Assembly: GCA_003260075.1 (NCBI GenBank)
Contig: QLIY01000282.1
Location: 1-64,000 of the forward strand
Length of the DNA: 64,000 nucleotides
Direction of reading: 5' to 3'
Origin: Phallusia mammillata
Taxonomy: Eukaryota > Chordata > Ascidiacea > Phlebobranchia > Ascidiidae
Under the pieces are notes generated by a model. That model searched no databases and was not told the origin of the DNA. It worked only from the letters and a program-made list of their open reading frames with translations. Shown here one piece after another: positions 11,291 to 22,265 of this stretch; position 1 is the first letter of the stretch; every line of letters begins with the position of its first letter. The translations under genes were made by a program, and so were the position numbers.

Positions 11291-12590
11291 ATGTTTAAGC
11301 TTATGCTTGTTAGGCATGGACAAACAGAGCTAAATAAACATGGAATCATGCAAGGTCAGATTGATGAACCATTGAACGATACAGGAAGATCCCAAGCTAT
11401 GGATTTGGCCTGGTATTTTGAAAGAATATTTGTATTTTTACATTATTGTACAAAGCTAATGCTTTTCATGTGTTGTTTTCATCCAGTTTTTTGAAAGATG
11501 AAGTTTACACCCATGTGTTCTCCAGTGATCTAGCCAGAGCTTCTGAAACATGTAAACTTGCACTGTCAAAAAACACATCATTTCAAGGTTGGATGTTTCC
11601 CCCAAATAAACATTTTAGATATTAAAAAATCATGTCATATTTTCATAGCATAATTCCCCATTTTATACCATGTAAACTGCAAAACATACTTTTAGATGCA
11701 AAAAGTGACATACAAATAAAGCTTGAACCCAGATTGAGAGAACGTTGCTATGGGTCTATGGAAGGTAAAAACAGTTCATCTAAATTTGTCAAACAGTTTG
11801 TTAACTTGATGTTATTTTGAATTTCTTCTGTAGGAAAGCCTTTTGTTGAATATCTGAATGCAGCAAAGGAAGCTGGCATTGACAGAAAAAGCTTTACCCC
11901 TGAAGGTGCTGAAACTAGGATACAGTTGTTGAAAAGAGCAGAAGATTTCTTTATGTGAGTGAGTTTTTTATATCGGTGTTGTAAACCTACATAGTTTTGT
12001 TTTGCTTAATGATTGTAGACTTATTGGATTGTGAATGGAATACATTCTTGTCGTGGGCTTTTCAGTCAAAATGGCTACCTTATCAAATTATCCAAAGTTG
12101 TCTTTTACAGGAGTTTATGCGAATCAGTGTATTTAAACATGTCTAATGGAGATGAAAATGTGACATGTAAGGCCAATGTTCTTGCAGTTGGTCATGGTGC
12201 ATATTGGAGATCTTTATGTGAATTGTAAGTAAGGTTTGTTTACAAATAAATATATATGATTGCATTGTAGTTAAAAATGCCTAAAATCTGGTCAATGTCT
12301 TTTATGGCCTGTTTGTAACTTGGTTGGCTGCTAATATGTATGTCTTCAATTAAGTATAATTTACTTAAAATTGTAGACTTCGAGATACATTTGGTTGCAT
12401 CTTTAACCAAAGCCTTCAACCTGTCATGGCCAATGCTGGAAGGACCAGTCTAATAGTGACGTTACCATCACGCAAAACGGCCGATGACGTCATTTTTGAT
12501 ACGAGTGAAACAAACTCTTTGGATGACTGGAAAAACGGAATTACAATAAAATGTTTAAGTCTTAACATACCCGTACACAGTAATTTATGA
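11291..12590 (+). CDS. TIGAR-like histidine phosphatase, tandem copy 1
   Basis: Histidine (phosphoglycerate-mutase-like) phosphatase of the TIGAR group, whose vertebrate member hydrolyses fructose-2,6-bisphosphate and 2,3-bisphosphoglycerate. Six exons: 11291-11412, 11487-11587, 11696-11764, 11834-11954, 12111-12224 and 12377-12590. Together they encode 246 aa from MFKLMLVRHGQTELNKHG to the stop. Catalytic landmarks are present: the RHG motif near residue 9, the Arg in SSDLARASET, the Glu in LRERCYGSMEG, and the second His in AVGHGAYWRS. The length is close to the roughly 270 residues of human TIGAR. An aataaaaattg at about 12831 is a plausible polyadenylation signal. It is the first of three tandem paralogues with the same intron phases. 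Cytosolic location is inferred from the absence of a signal peptide or membrane segment. Confidence 0.9.
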
Positions 12591-13143
12591 TTTGCTGTCA
12601 AATACTGTCGTGTATTCTGGATTCAGCACAATAATCTTTAACAATAAGCTTTTTCTAACTAAATGGTCAGATTTTGACTGTAAAATTCACTAGTTATACT
12701 ACAAAGTGTGTGGTAAAATCGTTGCCACAAAGATGCTTTGTTGGTTTATATGTGATATGAATCTGTTTAACTGCGAAACATTTTGTTTCTTGTGACAAAA
12801 TTCAAAATCAAGTGTAAAGTGCATTGTGCAATAAAAATTGTTAGTATGGACAGCGTTTTCTTTTGCTAGGCATGGATCAAATTTTGTGATTAGTCAAACG
12901 GGACATGGTTGCTAAGAGGTAACGATGTCCTGCTGTATGAAAGAAAAGTAGCCCATCTAAACCTTTTGACGTCGCACCAGTTCGGCAAAGCGGTCAATTC
13001 CTGACAACCACCCTTACTTTTTGTACGTTCACCAGACTTGGCGTATTGTTAAAATAGTTAGTGTGTTGTGAACTGTGCAATAATAGGATTTTTTAAGTGT
13101 TATGGATGAGAATAGGGTAATTCCCTCGAATACCCCCACATGG

Positions 13144-13466
13144 TAGGTAGAGTTACTAACAAGATACGTTTCTCCTGATCCAAAAGTGCTTAATTTTCGA
13201 CAGGTGGCGCAAAGAGCACTTTTTTCATTTAAAACGGTATATCTCAAAAAATGCTAACGGTTGGGGCTATTAGGGTTGGGGTAAGGTATTAGCACTTAAA
13301 ATTCAATAAAACTAACCCAAAAAGTTAGTTACTAATGTAAAAATTTTATGTAAATATTTCCCAACCCATTTATAGCCGCTAAATAAATAATTCAGCTCTT
13401 TACGCCACCTATCGAAAATTAAGCACTTTTGGATCAGGAAAAACGTATGGTATTAGTACCTCTACC
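13144..13466. mobile_element. hAT-like MITE with long inverted terminal repeats, TSD ccacatgg
   Basis: A 320-bp non-coding element has ~70-bp arms that are near-perfect reverse complements (ctgatccaaaagtgcttaat on the left, its complement on the right). It starts taggtagagttactaa and ends with tagtacctctac. The 8-bp sequence ccacatgg lies on both sides, as expected for hAT transposition. Weaker related sequence occurs at 8655-8835. It separates TIGAR-like copies 1 and 2. Confidence 0.8.
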
Positions 13467-13567
13467 CACATGGTGTCGATGCGCAATGGTTTTAAGGTTT
13501 CGCCAACTATGGTGGAATTTTAGTGTTAATACTTTAATATAATTTGCTGTGTTTTACTGCTTGCACT

Positions 13568-14973
13568 ATGTTCCAACTTATGGTGGTAAGACATGCAGAA
13601 ACACAGTTTAACAAAGATGGCATCCTGCAAGGGCAACTCGATGAGCCATTAAATGAAACTGGAAGAAAACAAGCAGAGGCTTTGGCACAGTAAGAACTGG
13701 AATTGTTTGAAATTTTAAACATTTTTTGGCCAATTTGAGACTGAGCGCATTGAACAAAATAATCTATTTAGATCGATTGCTAAGGAACAGTTCACTCATA
13801 TTTTTTCAAGTGACCTCAAAAGAGCTAAAGATACCTGCCAAATAGCTTTGACAAGGAATGTTCTTCAGCAAGGTAAGTGGTGTATCATAGATTTGCTGAA
13901 TTCAATTGCCCTGCATCATAGTCCGAAATTGTCATGATCAGATGGAAATTTAAAACCCTCGATAATGCTGGATCCAATGCTCCGTGAGCGATCATATGGC
14001 TGCATGGAAGGTAAGTGTGTGGAATTCAGTAAGGATTTTAATATCTATAGAAATATTTATGTATTACTGTATTAGGAAGATTGAGATATGAATTTATTGA
14101 TGCTGCACAACAAGCTGGAATTGAATCAAATATGTTTACACCAGCTGAAGCAGAGTCTTACATTGCATTGCAAAAGCGAGCAGAAGATTTTTTTATGTGG
14201 GTATTTAATCATTTGGAGTGTGATGCCTGAAAAGTTAAATCTTTTTCTGTAGAAACTTGTGCAAAATGATGCAGACAGTTGTACATGGTACGGGTAGCAA
14301 CTTTCCATATGGAATCAATGTTTTGGTTGTTACACATGGTGCATTTTTGAGATCTTTTTACAAAATGTAAGTTGACTTACTAGTAATCTTTTGTAAGTGT
14401 TTCTGAAACTTTGTTTTGCGAGTATCTATGCTATTTCATAAATAGCACTGTTTCAAAATGCAGACAAACATTAAAACATGAATTACTGTCTTGATTGAAA
14501 CCAGATTTGTTTTGATAAGACATTAGAAAATTTAAGAGTCTTTATTTTGGGCCTGTGCCCTTATTTTATCGTGTTTACAACAATGTCAAATGTGTTTTTG
14601 TAACTGGCTGTGGACCATAAAAACTCAATGGTCAACAGTAAGCAAGATATTGTTAAGCAACATTGGCACACAAAAAACATCACAGTTTGTTTCTGTGGTA
14701 TATATTTATCTATGGCAATCCTGGTTATCATAATTACAACCTATGTTTGTTTGTAATTTTTGTAGGTTGAAAGAAAAGTTTGCATGTGTATTTTACAATG
14801 ATATTGGAGTGAGGATGTCTAATGCCGGCAGGACAACCTTTGAGATATGTTTTCCGCCCAATAAAAGTAGTGAGACATTACAGTCTCTGACTAATGGGCA
14901 AGATGAAACATGGCTTAAACATGTCAATGTAAATTGTACAGATTTTGATATTCCAATTTCTAGATCAAGATAA
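13568..14973 (+). CDS. TIGAR-like histidine phosphatase, tandem copy 2
   Basis: Second TIGAR-type phosphatase gene. Exons 13568-13689, 13772-13872, 13942-14010, 14076-14196, 14253-14366 and 14766-14973 encode 244 aa, starting [18 protein letters not shown]. The first five exons are 122, 101, 69, 121 and 114 bp, exactly the lengths in copy 1. The catalytic His is kept, but the usual Gly after it is Ala (RHA). The Arg ([10 protein letters not shown]), the Glu ([11 protein letters not shown]) and the second His ([10 protein letters not shown]) are present, so it is probably active. The last intron is about 400 bp. Same strand and same inferred cytosolic sugar-phosphate phosphatase role as its neighbours; specificity cannot be read from sequence. 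Confidence 0.9.
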
Positions 14974-16225
14974 TATTTTACTGATTTACTCACTTGTTTG
15001 AAAGGAACATATTGTATGTGGGTGTGCAATACTTATATATTGTATTATGTAGTACATACTAACCTACCTGATTTTGGTGTTTTAACGTATTGCTAATTGA
15101 GGTTTTACTTTTCACCTCTTTGCATACCTTATCTTTTCATATTTATGTACCTCAATGTTATTAGATTAGAAGATCTTCTTTTATTGAAACAACTCCAATT
15201 TGTTATTATTTTGTATGTATCAGATGCTATTCTGCACGTTAGTTATGCTTTTACTAGTTTCTATGCTACACATTTTTACCAGTGTTAAATATGCAGCCTT
15301 ATTAGTTATTTTTCTACATTGCTACCTCTACATACCGTACTGTTAGTCATTCCAAATGCAGTACATTTTAATTTAGAGCTTGTTAATGACTTTTGTAATC
15401 AATTTCATACCATGTGTTTTTGTTTTGTGTGAAATGAAACTTTTTGTTACTTGGTGAAAAACTAAAATGGGTTAGTGATTTTAACGAGGGCTTTAGATTG
15501 TTACACCAGAAGCTGGACACTACATTGAGGTTTGAACACCACTGTCATTAAATGGATACAAAAAGGCAAGAAGACCATTCGGCGGTACATTTTGGAAATT
15601 GGGCTACGTTCTGTACCTTGCGGCTGTGTTCAAATGCCACCTTGAAATCCGAATTAACTTGCGACCATCGAATAGTTTTTTTCTCTGGACGACAACTGCT
15701 CATTAGTAGGTTGAAACTTGAAACCTATCAAAGTACCGTGGTGGCTAACGTTAATAAAACTACATAGATATTAATGCTTTCTAATCATAAAAGATATACT
15801 GTAGAAACCCGTAGGTTTGAATCTGAATTGATTCAAAGTTTTTTTACCAAATTGTATTGTGATTTTTTTCGTGCACGTCGACGAACCTGCAAAGATAACC
15901 ACGTGGTGATAATGTGGAACAACAAACACATGCTTACAGCTGCAAAAACCTAGCGGTTGTAAGTACAAAATTGTATTATAACTGGTAATAATGTTAATAA
16001 GTGCAGCAGTTGTACCTATAAACGGGCCTAAGAAGGTTAATTACAGTATTGGTGGAGAAGTGAGTGCTACAAGAGGCGACGTGACTTCGTTGGGCAACAT
16101 GGGTGGTTACCAGTCGGTTGAATTCTACCAGCCAGACTCACAGTGTATCGATAAATATGACACTTAAATGAAACACAGCTTCATTTTGGATTGCAAGCTG
16201 TTGTCGTCCAAAGCCCCTTTGTTTG

Positions 16226-16389
16226 CAACCAGGGAGTCGAACCGGAACTGAACCCGAACCCGCAAACCGGTTTGAGCGGTTTATTTCATTAAACCCGAAC
16301 CGCTAATTACGATTTTCTAAAAACCCGAACCGGAGTTGAACCCCATATTTTGTTTGGCGTTGGACCCGAACCGGAACCGAACCAGTAAN
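16226..16389. mobile_element. Partial hAT-like repeat rich in gaaccgg, ended by an N
   Basis: The stretch starts ccagggagtcgaaccgg and contains repeated aacccgaaccg motifs in both halves, resembling the inverted ends of a hAT-type MITE. The right end is lost at the single N at 16389. No target duplication can be checked. Confidence 0.4.
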
Positions 16390-16459
16390 TGGAAGTCATA
16401 TATATTACTAATGGATTTATTTGTGGACTCCTTTAATCAGTAGAAGGGGGGGGGGCAAA
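16390..16459. repeat. Misplaced 57-bp copy between an N and a G tract
   Basis: From the N at 16389 to the G tract at about 16447, the sequence (tggaagtcatatatattac onward) repeats 17432-17488 nearly exactly. That copy lies 1 kb downstream, in the first intron of TIGAR-like copy 3. The N on one side and the G tract on the other mark it as a small contig fragment placed out of position. Confidence 0.7.
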
Positions 16460-17241
16460 TCTAGTAAAAAGCATGTATATGACGTGTGAAGCCGAAGGTT
16501 TCTTAAGGGAATTGGCAATTGTCCCATTTGAAAGCATGTTCTCCGTTTGATGAAAAATCTTTGAATGCCAATTGTTTGCATTATTTTTTAAGTTTATTTT
16601 TGATGTCCAGATCTTAAAATTACAACTGACGGACAGGCTAAACTAGGAAACACGTCTTAGGTTTAAAACTGATGCTATTTCACTCATATAGTTTCCAAAC
16701 CCCTCCTTCGTTTGAGCAATGACACTATTTTTAACCTTACCTTCCATTGGCCCATGACTCAAAATGGATAAATTTATATTAAAGTCAGTGTAGCCTACCC
16801 TTGGGAGTAAGACATATTTAAATGATGTAACGCCGACAGCTGTTACCCAAGCCTGTCTCGTAATGTAAAATCGTTGTCTTGTTATCTGTGTGTAGGTTCA
16901 TACATGGTTCTTGACTTTGTTTTTGCAAAACATTTGGAGTCAATTAACCAACATGGTGCCACAGACAGACATCATATGTGCGTTTATGGTTCAACACAGT
17001 GGTGAGAAAGAAGTTTGTCGAACTTGTTTGTCCTCTGTGAACTTGATCGAACTAGAAACATGTCATCAGGGTTAAATCAAGCTCGTGTTGGTCTCTTTGC
17101 AGTGATATATATCGTGCTACTGGTTGTAAGTAGTTGTTAATAGTCTGCCGTGTGTGTGTGTACGGGAACTTGAGCAAGCTTGTTAGAGTCTGGTTTAACT
17201 CGTGTGGTGATATTCGCATATCAGAGTTCTCAAGGACCGGC

Positions 17242-20003
17242 ATGACTGCGTTGTCGTTTCTGTTGACCATGGTACGACATGGCCAAACTGTAAACAATAT
17301 GCTACAGTTGCTCCAAGGACAGAAACTTGATGCGCCTTTAAATACCAAAGGCAGAAAGCAGGCTCACGAATTGGGCAGGTATTGCATGTGTTCCTTGCCA
17401 TGTGGGTAAATGTTACTGTAGCCTAGAAATGGAAGACATATATATATTACTAATGGATTTATTTGTGGACTCCTTTAATCAGTAGAATGGTAAAGCCCAA
17501 AGACAGAACATTTCGAAACCCAGGATAGTTTAGAATTCCGATGTTATCTTTCAAAAACGTTTTGTGCGCATATTTTTGTCCGCTTCACGTGTTCGCTATT
17601 TTCTTGTTGCTGTGGTATCAATCCAGAAATCAGTATGACAATCGATGTACACACACAATGTATTCCATATCGATGACCAACCCAAAACAAAGACATCCCT
17701 GGAATTGAGGCGAGACTTAAAACGCCAAAAGCAATGGCTACACATGTTGACTATAACTTTGGCTATATGTTAAAATGAAATTGTATTTTTATCAGAAAGA
17801 ACCCTTATAAACTTGAAGGTTTGTTTTTGATGGCTTCAGTGACACAAGTTTAATTTGCAGGAGCTTGAAAGACGAAGTGTTTACTCATGTTTACTGTAGC
17901 GACCTCAAGCGGGCAATTGAAACCTGTCTGATCATTCTGCAAGAAAACAATCACTGCTCAGGTTTAGGTTACGTGTGCTTGACGTTGGTGTTTTTAACAA
18001 GTTATGCTATGTTTAGAACACCCGCACAATTGTTTAAATTAGGATAGGCGACATCTTCGATTAAATTTACACTCTTTGGAAGAACGTATAGCTAACAGCA
18101 CATTATTATATATAGACACAAATATAATACTTGTTGGTGTTTGCAGAAAATGGGGAAGGAACAATGCTGTACACGACCGATACTCGTTTGCAGGAAAGAT
18201 GTATGGGAGTACTAGAAGGTCTGTTTCATCAACTGCTATGGCCGCCAATAGCATATGTATTAGCCCAAAAACAATAAAAATTTCATGACATGCTGATGTA
18301 CTGTGATACAAAACTGTGTGCCCAAAACTTTTTGAAGTACACATATTCATCCATTTTTATTAAAATGTTACAAAAGTACAAAAACGTGACATACGGGACA
18401 AAGTGTTTTGTATTCACGACATTTTGGTTTGCCCAATTCAATGTTTTGCAATTATGCCTGAGCAAAGGTGCAGAACATGCTTTATATTTCATCATGCAGC
18501 ATAAAATTGCCTACAAGGTTCATTTGCAGGCCATGCGTATTTAGTCTGCATTAAAGAATGGCTTTTAATGCATTTGCTGCATTCACTGTTGTTCCTGGAA
18601 ATCCCTCTTTTCTATTCAATTGTTTTCCCACTTCCAGGCCTGCCTTTGTCTGTTCTGCGTCAGAAGGCAAACGAATACAATCAACATCGCCGGGTGTTTA
18701 CCCCGGAAGGTGGTGAAACTTTGCGAGAAGTTGGGCGAAGGACAGAATCATTCCTCAGGTAAAAAGCCGCGCTGTACAGATCCTTATCCTGTTTTCGGTT
18801 CCAGCTGAAGGTAATGAATAATTCATACCGTTTTGCAATTCATCAACAGGTCTTTGTGCGACCGTCTATGGAACGACAGCTCCATTACTGATGGCAATTT
18901 CACTTCACCAATACACGTCTTGGTTGTGGCTCATAGTGGTTCTATTCGCAGTCTCGTTAGCGTGTAAGTTTATTTTACATCTTACCATACAAAAGTGTGT
19001 TAATAGTGAGAAAAGGCCGAAGTGTAATGCAACAACCATTAGTTGAAATTGTGGTTATTGTTATTGTAGTAGTTATTTTTTTCGCTCTTTTTGCCCTCAT
19101 ACGACTTTGCATTACAACCGAGACAAAAGTTCGTTTGTATGTCAACAATTTGGCATGGTTAACTCTCAACATATAACTTACACATTGCGCAACGACAAAA
19201 AAATTACTGTCAACAAAAACTGGCAACTTAGCAGTGCAGTAAACAAACCCAGTTGGTTTAAAAGTTCGGAGCCTTGCTAAACTTTTTTCTTTCATTTGTG
19301 ACGTTCTCACCAGGAAGTTCGTATTTACGTAGCCATACGCGTAGCGTTGACGTCATGATATCCGCTGACATGCGCTGCTCTATTGTTCCTTTGTGCCTTG
19401 TGAAAACCCCACAATTAGGGTCAAAACACTTATCTATGACTGCCTAAATATGAAAAACAGGACAAATGAGCTTTGGGGGTTTTGAAAAAAATCGCTTTTT
19501 GGCCTTGCTTCGTTGATACTTGCTAATTCCCTATAATTTATAAATATGCATTACTGCATTACTGAGCATAACATTTCTTTGGTTAAGGGGTCTCGTTATG
19601 TTTTCTCATTTTATACTCTTGGACCGTAACACAATACGTGATGTGTTTGACAAATGAATGCGAATAAAAGCAAAATCATCGCTGCCTCGACTCTGCTGCT
19701 ATAGGTATAGCTTTTCCATGCGGCAAATGAATGATTGGCGGCTTGATTAATTATAGACTGGGACAGAAATACAACTGCGACGTGCCGGATGACCTGATCG
19801 ACCTTCCCTGCGAGAACACCAACCAAACCCGAGTCCACTTCACCCTTCGCTCACGTGACATCTGTGAGGACCTGAGGAACGTTACCTCTTCGAAAGACTG
19901 TAGTAACGATCCGTATGTCCTCGAAGTTCACTGTACGAAACTTTTCAATTCCGAACACTTAAAGTCGATGAAAAGGCGGTCGAATATGAATGACGGAATT
20001 TAA
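17242..20003 (+). CDS. TIGAR-like histidine phosphatase, tandem copy 3
   Basis: Third, most diverged TIGAR-type gene. Exons 17242-17378, 17861-17961, 18147-18218, 18638-18758, 18850-18963 and 19757-20003 encode about 263 aa, beginning MTALSFLLTMVRHGQTVNN. Exons 2, 4 and 5 have the same lengths as in copies 1 and 2 (101, 121, 114 bp), while exon 3 is one codon longer. RHG, the Arg (CSDLKRAIET), the Glu (LQERCMGVLEG) and the second His (VVAHSGSIRS) are present; the usual Gly after this His is Ser. The first exon has a longer N-terminal lead than in the other copies, and the C-terminal exon is about 35 bp longer, with an unrelated basic tail. Introns are larger and GC content of the last exon is higher. 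Likely a paralogue with altered regulation or specificity. Confidence 0.88.
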
Positions 20004-21004
20004 GGCTGACTCAAAGGACAGTTTGTGGATGCTTTTGTTTTCTGAAGATTGGTGTTGAATTTACTTGATTCTGTTTCATTGTTGCCAAAAAGTACGTGAT
20101 ATTTTACTTGCAGTTGATGTTACGGGGTGTTGAATGTTTGTGAGTAGTACTTGACACTGACAACTAAACATACAATGTCTTTAAAGGGGCAGGGGACAGA
20201 AAAGCAAGGTATGAAAACAAAACTTAAATCCTAAATCTCAGTTTTCATCAAATCCACGTTTCAAATCAACTGCAACAAACTTTACAAAAAGTGGCACCTA
20301 ACCTGCGTGCTTTGCCACTTGAAGAGTCTGCGCCTTTTTTGTAAACTGTAGAGGATATTTCGTGTAAGCAAGATCACAGCCAAACCCACACAGTAGTAAT
20401 ATCTTCGTAGAGATATATTTTTGTTCTGAGAGGCGCAAAATGCACCCAAATACGTTTTGTAATCATAAATTCATTTGTTCAAATTAAAACACTGTTACAT
20501 AAAGCAGTTAGTTTTCTAGTTGAAGAAGTGGGATCGACATAACATTTCAATGGTTTGTGACGTCAATGTTACGTCACGTGTCCTCTATTGCACTTTCACG
20601 AAAGAGTAAATGGAATCGGTTTGCTTTGAACTAAGATATAAATAGGGACATTCGAATACACAGTGATTGTAACAACGGGACGTTGCGTACGACGAAAAGA
20701 GCAAAAAGGAGATTCGGGCACAACGCTGATGCAAGCTATGACGCTCGCAACACACGAAACACCAAACAGAAAAACAAAGCGCACTCGAAATATTGCGCGT
20801 GCGCCAACGCATCACGCAGGGAAAACGTCATAGCGCAAGCCGAAACCCGGTATAATGCGAATTCCGGGAAAGGTCAGGACGCTGGAAACTTGAAAACTTG
20901 TGCAAATGCTGATTTTGAAGCGTTTACCATTGGCGATCTCCGTCACCTTCAGTTTCTCGAATGTTACTGGGTGTGTTTTGACCGGTGCCTCTTATGCATC
21001 CAAG
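20004..21004. other. Intergenic region or 3' UTR of the CDK5 activator
   Basis: This 1-kb stretch lies between two convergent genes (TIGAR-like copy 3 on + and the CDK5 activator on -). Open frames on either strand show no domain. It most likely contains both 3' untranslated regions. No other structure was recognised. Confidence 0.5.
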
Positions 21005-22265
21005 TCAGCACCCTGGTCCACCAACGGTAATAGATCTCATCGTGCTGCGTGCCGTTGAAATAGTGGATGTGTACGCTGGAGGTTTGTGGTGCAGGGGCGG
21101 CCCGCTGTACGATTTAAGGTCCCGAAAAACTGTAGTAAAAAACTGGGCGTCGTTGTTGATTCGCAGCATCTTGCCCGACATTTTGTCCATGATCTTACAG
21201 CACCGACCCCAAAACGTGTAGCGTTCGGATTCGATAAGAAATGGTCGAAGAGGATAGGAGATCTCGTTGCCCATGTACGAGTAGCTCATGTAAAGGCATG
21301 TAAGCACAATGCACTGAACTTCAAAGACTGACGACGCATTCTCGGGTACCATCTCCCGGCACAGCATGTACACAAACACCACGCTGGACGGCATTATAAA
21401 CGTGATGTCCTGCCAGCCTTGCATTAGAAGCGACCGGTCGACGCCGTGCAGCCACGAAATCACGTCGCTTGGGTCAAGGTCAGGTAGTCTTCGGCATCGC
21501 CGGCATATAAACTCGCCAAGACACCTGAGAAGTTCAGCAGTCGATGCTTGGATAACCACTTTTCGTGGTGCTCCGCTTGGTTTAGTGGCGGTCTGCTCTG
21601 CAGGTTTTGGTCTACTCTGCGCCACAGCGTTGGTAACAACGTTGCCCACTTTCCGTTCAGTAATCTCGTTTCGCCCTCCATCTCGTGCGTTGCTGTTGGC
21701 GAGGGACAGTTGGGTTTGCTTCACACCCAGGCCTTGGTATTGATCTTGCAGGCCTTGTTTGGTCTCGCCTTGAGTTCGAGGCTGCTGGTAAACAGGCTTC
21801 GTATCAACGACTCCGTTCGTTAGGCCGCTGGGCGCTTTGGAGTTGATCACATACATGGATTGCGACTTCTTTAGGCTGTTGCTATGTCCAGCTGGAAGGC
21901 CATTGGTGTGCCGGGCATGGACGTGGTTGCCATGGTTGGCTTGGTACAACGTCCCATCGGGGTATGATATTGATGGGTTGACCTGAACATAAGTCAACGT
22001 TTAGTTTCAAAGTCAACGGTTAGCTAAATTTCAAATGGCACAACGGTCTTTTTATAAGTCAACGTTTAGCTAAGTTTCAAATGGCATAACGGTCAACAAA
22101 TTAGTTACAATAAATTTTTTTTAGAAAAGTCTTTGTTTGATAACTCACCTTTGAACCTTTGCTGCCTCGCCGTCTAGTCGACTCAACCAGTCGCTTCCAG
22201 GCTGTGCTGCTAAAAATTATTGATCGCTTCTTTCGTCCATGTTGATTCGACTCCACGAAGGGAAT
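21005..22265 (-). CDS. CDK5 activator, p35/p39 type (5' exon not found)
   Basis: Regulatory subunit that binds and activates the kinase CDK5, mainly in post-mitotic neurons. Two exons on the minus strand, 22149-22265 and 21005-21982, join in phase (donor after GGTTCAAAG, acceptor ttcag). The upstream exon encodes a basic KKRSIIFSSTAWKRLVE stretch, matching the basic segment near the N terminus of p35. After a polar linker the cyclin-like CDK5-activating domain begins at VVIQASTAELLRCLGEFICR. It continues through VDRSLLMQGWQD, VVFVYMLCREM and SYSYMGNEISYPLRPFL to FFTTVFRDLKSYSG. The known part is 364 aa, already longer than the ~307 aa of vertebrate p35 because of the linker. The acceptor at 22265 shows that an earlier exon, expected to carry the myristoylated MG start, lies further upstream, but I could not identify it. 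Confidence 0.93.

Larger units (their letters stand above)
14974..17241. other. Intergenic region between TIGAR-like copies 2 and 3
   Basis: No coding exon recognised. It holds a partial repeat rich in gaaccgg motifs ending at an N (16226-16389), and a 57-bp stray copy of sequence found again at about 17432-17488, cut by a G tract. The rest is unremarkable AT-rich sequence. Confidence 0.5.

Noticed and set aside
20683..21030. Plus-strand basic open frame of 115 codons
   Set aside because: It overlaps the 3' end of the CDK5 activator on the other strand and shows no domain.
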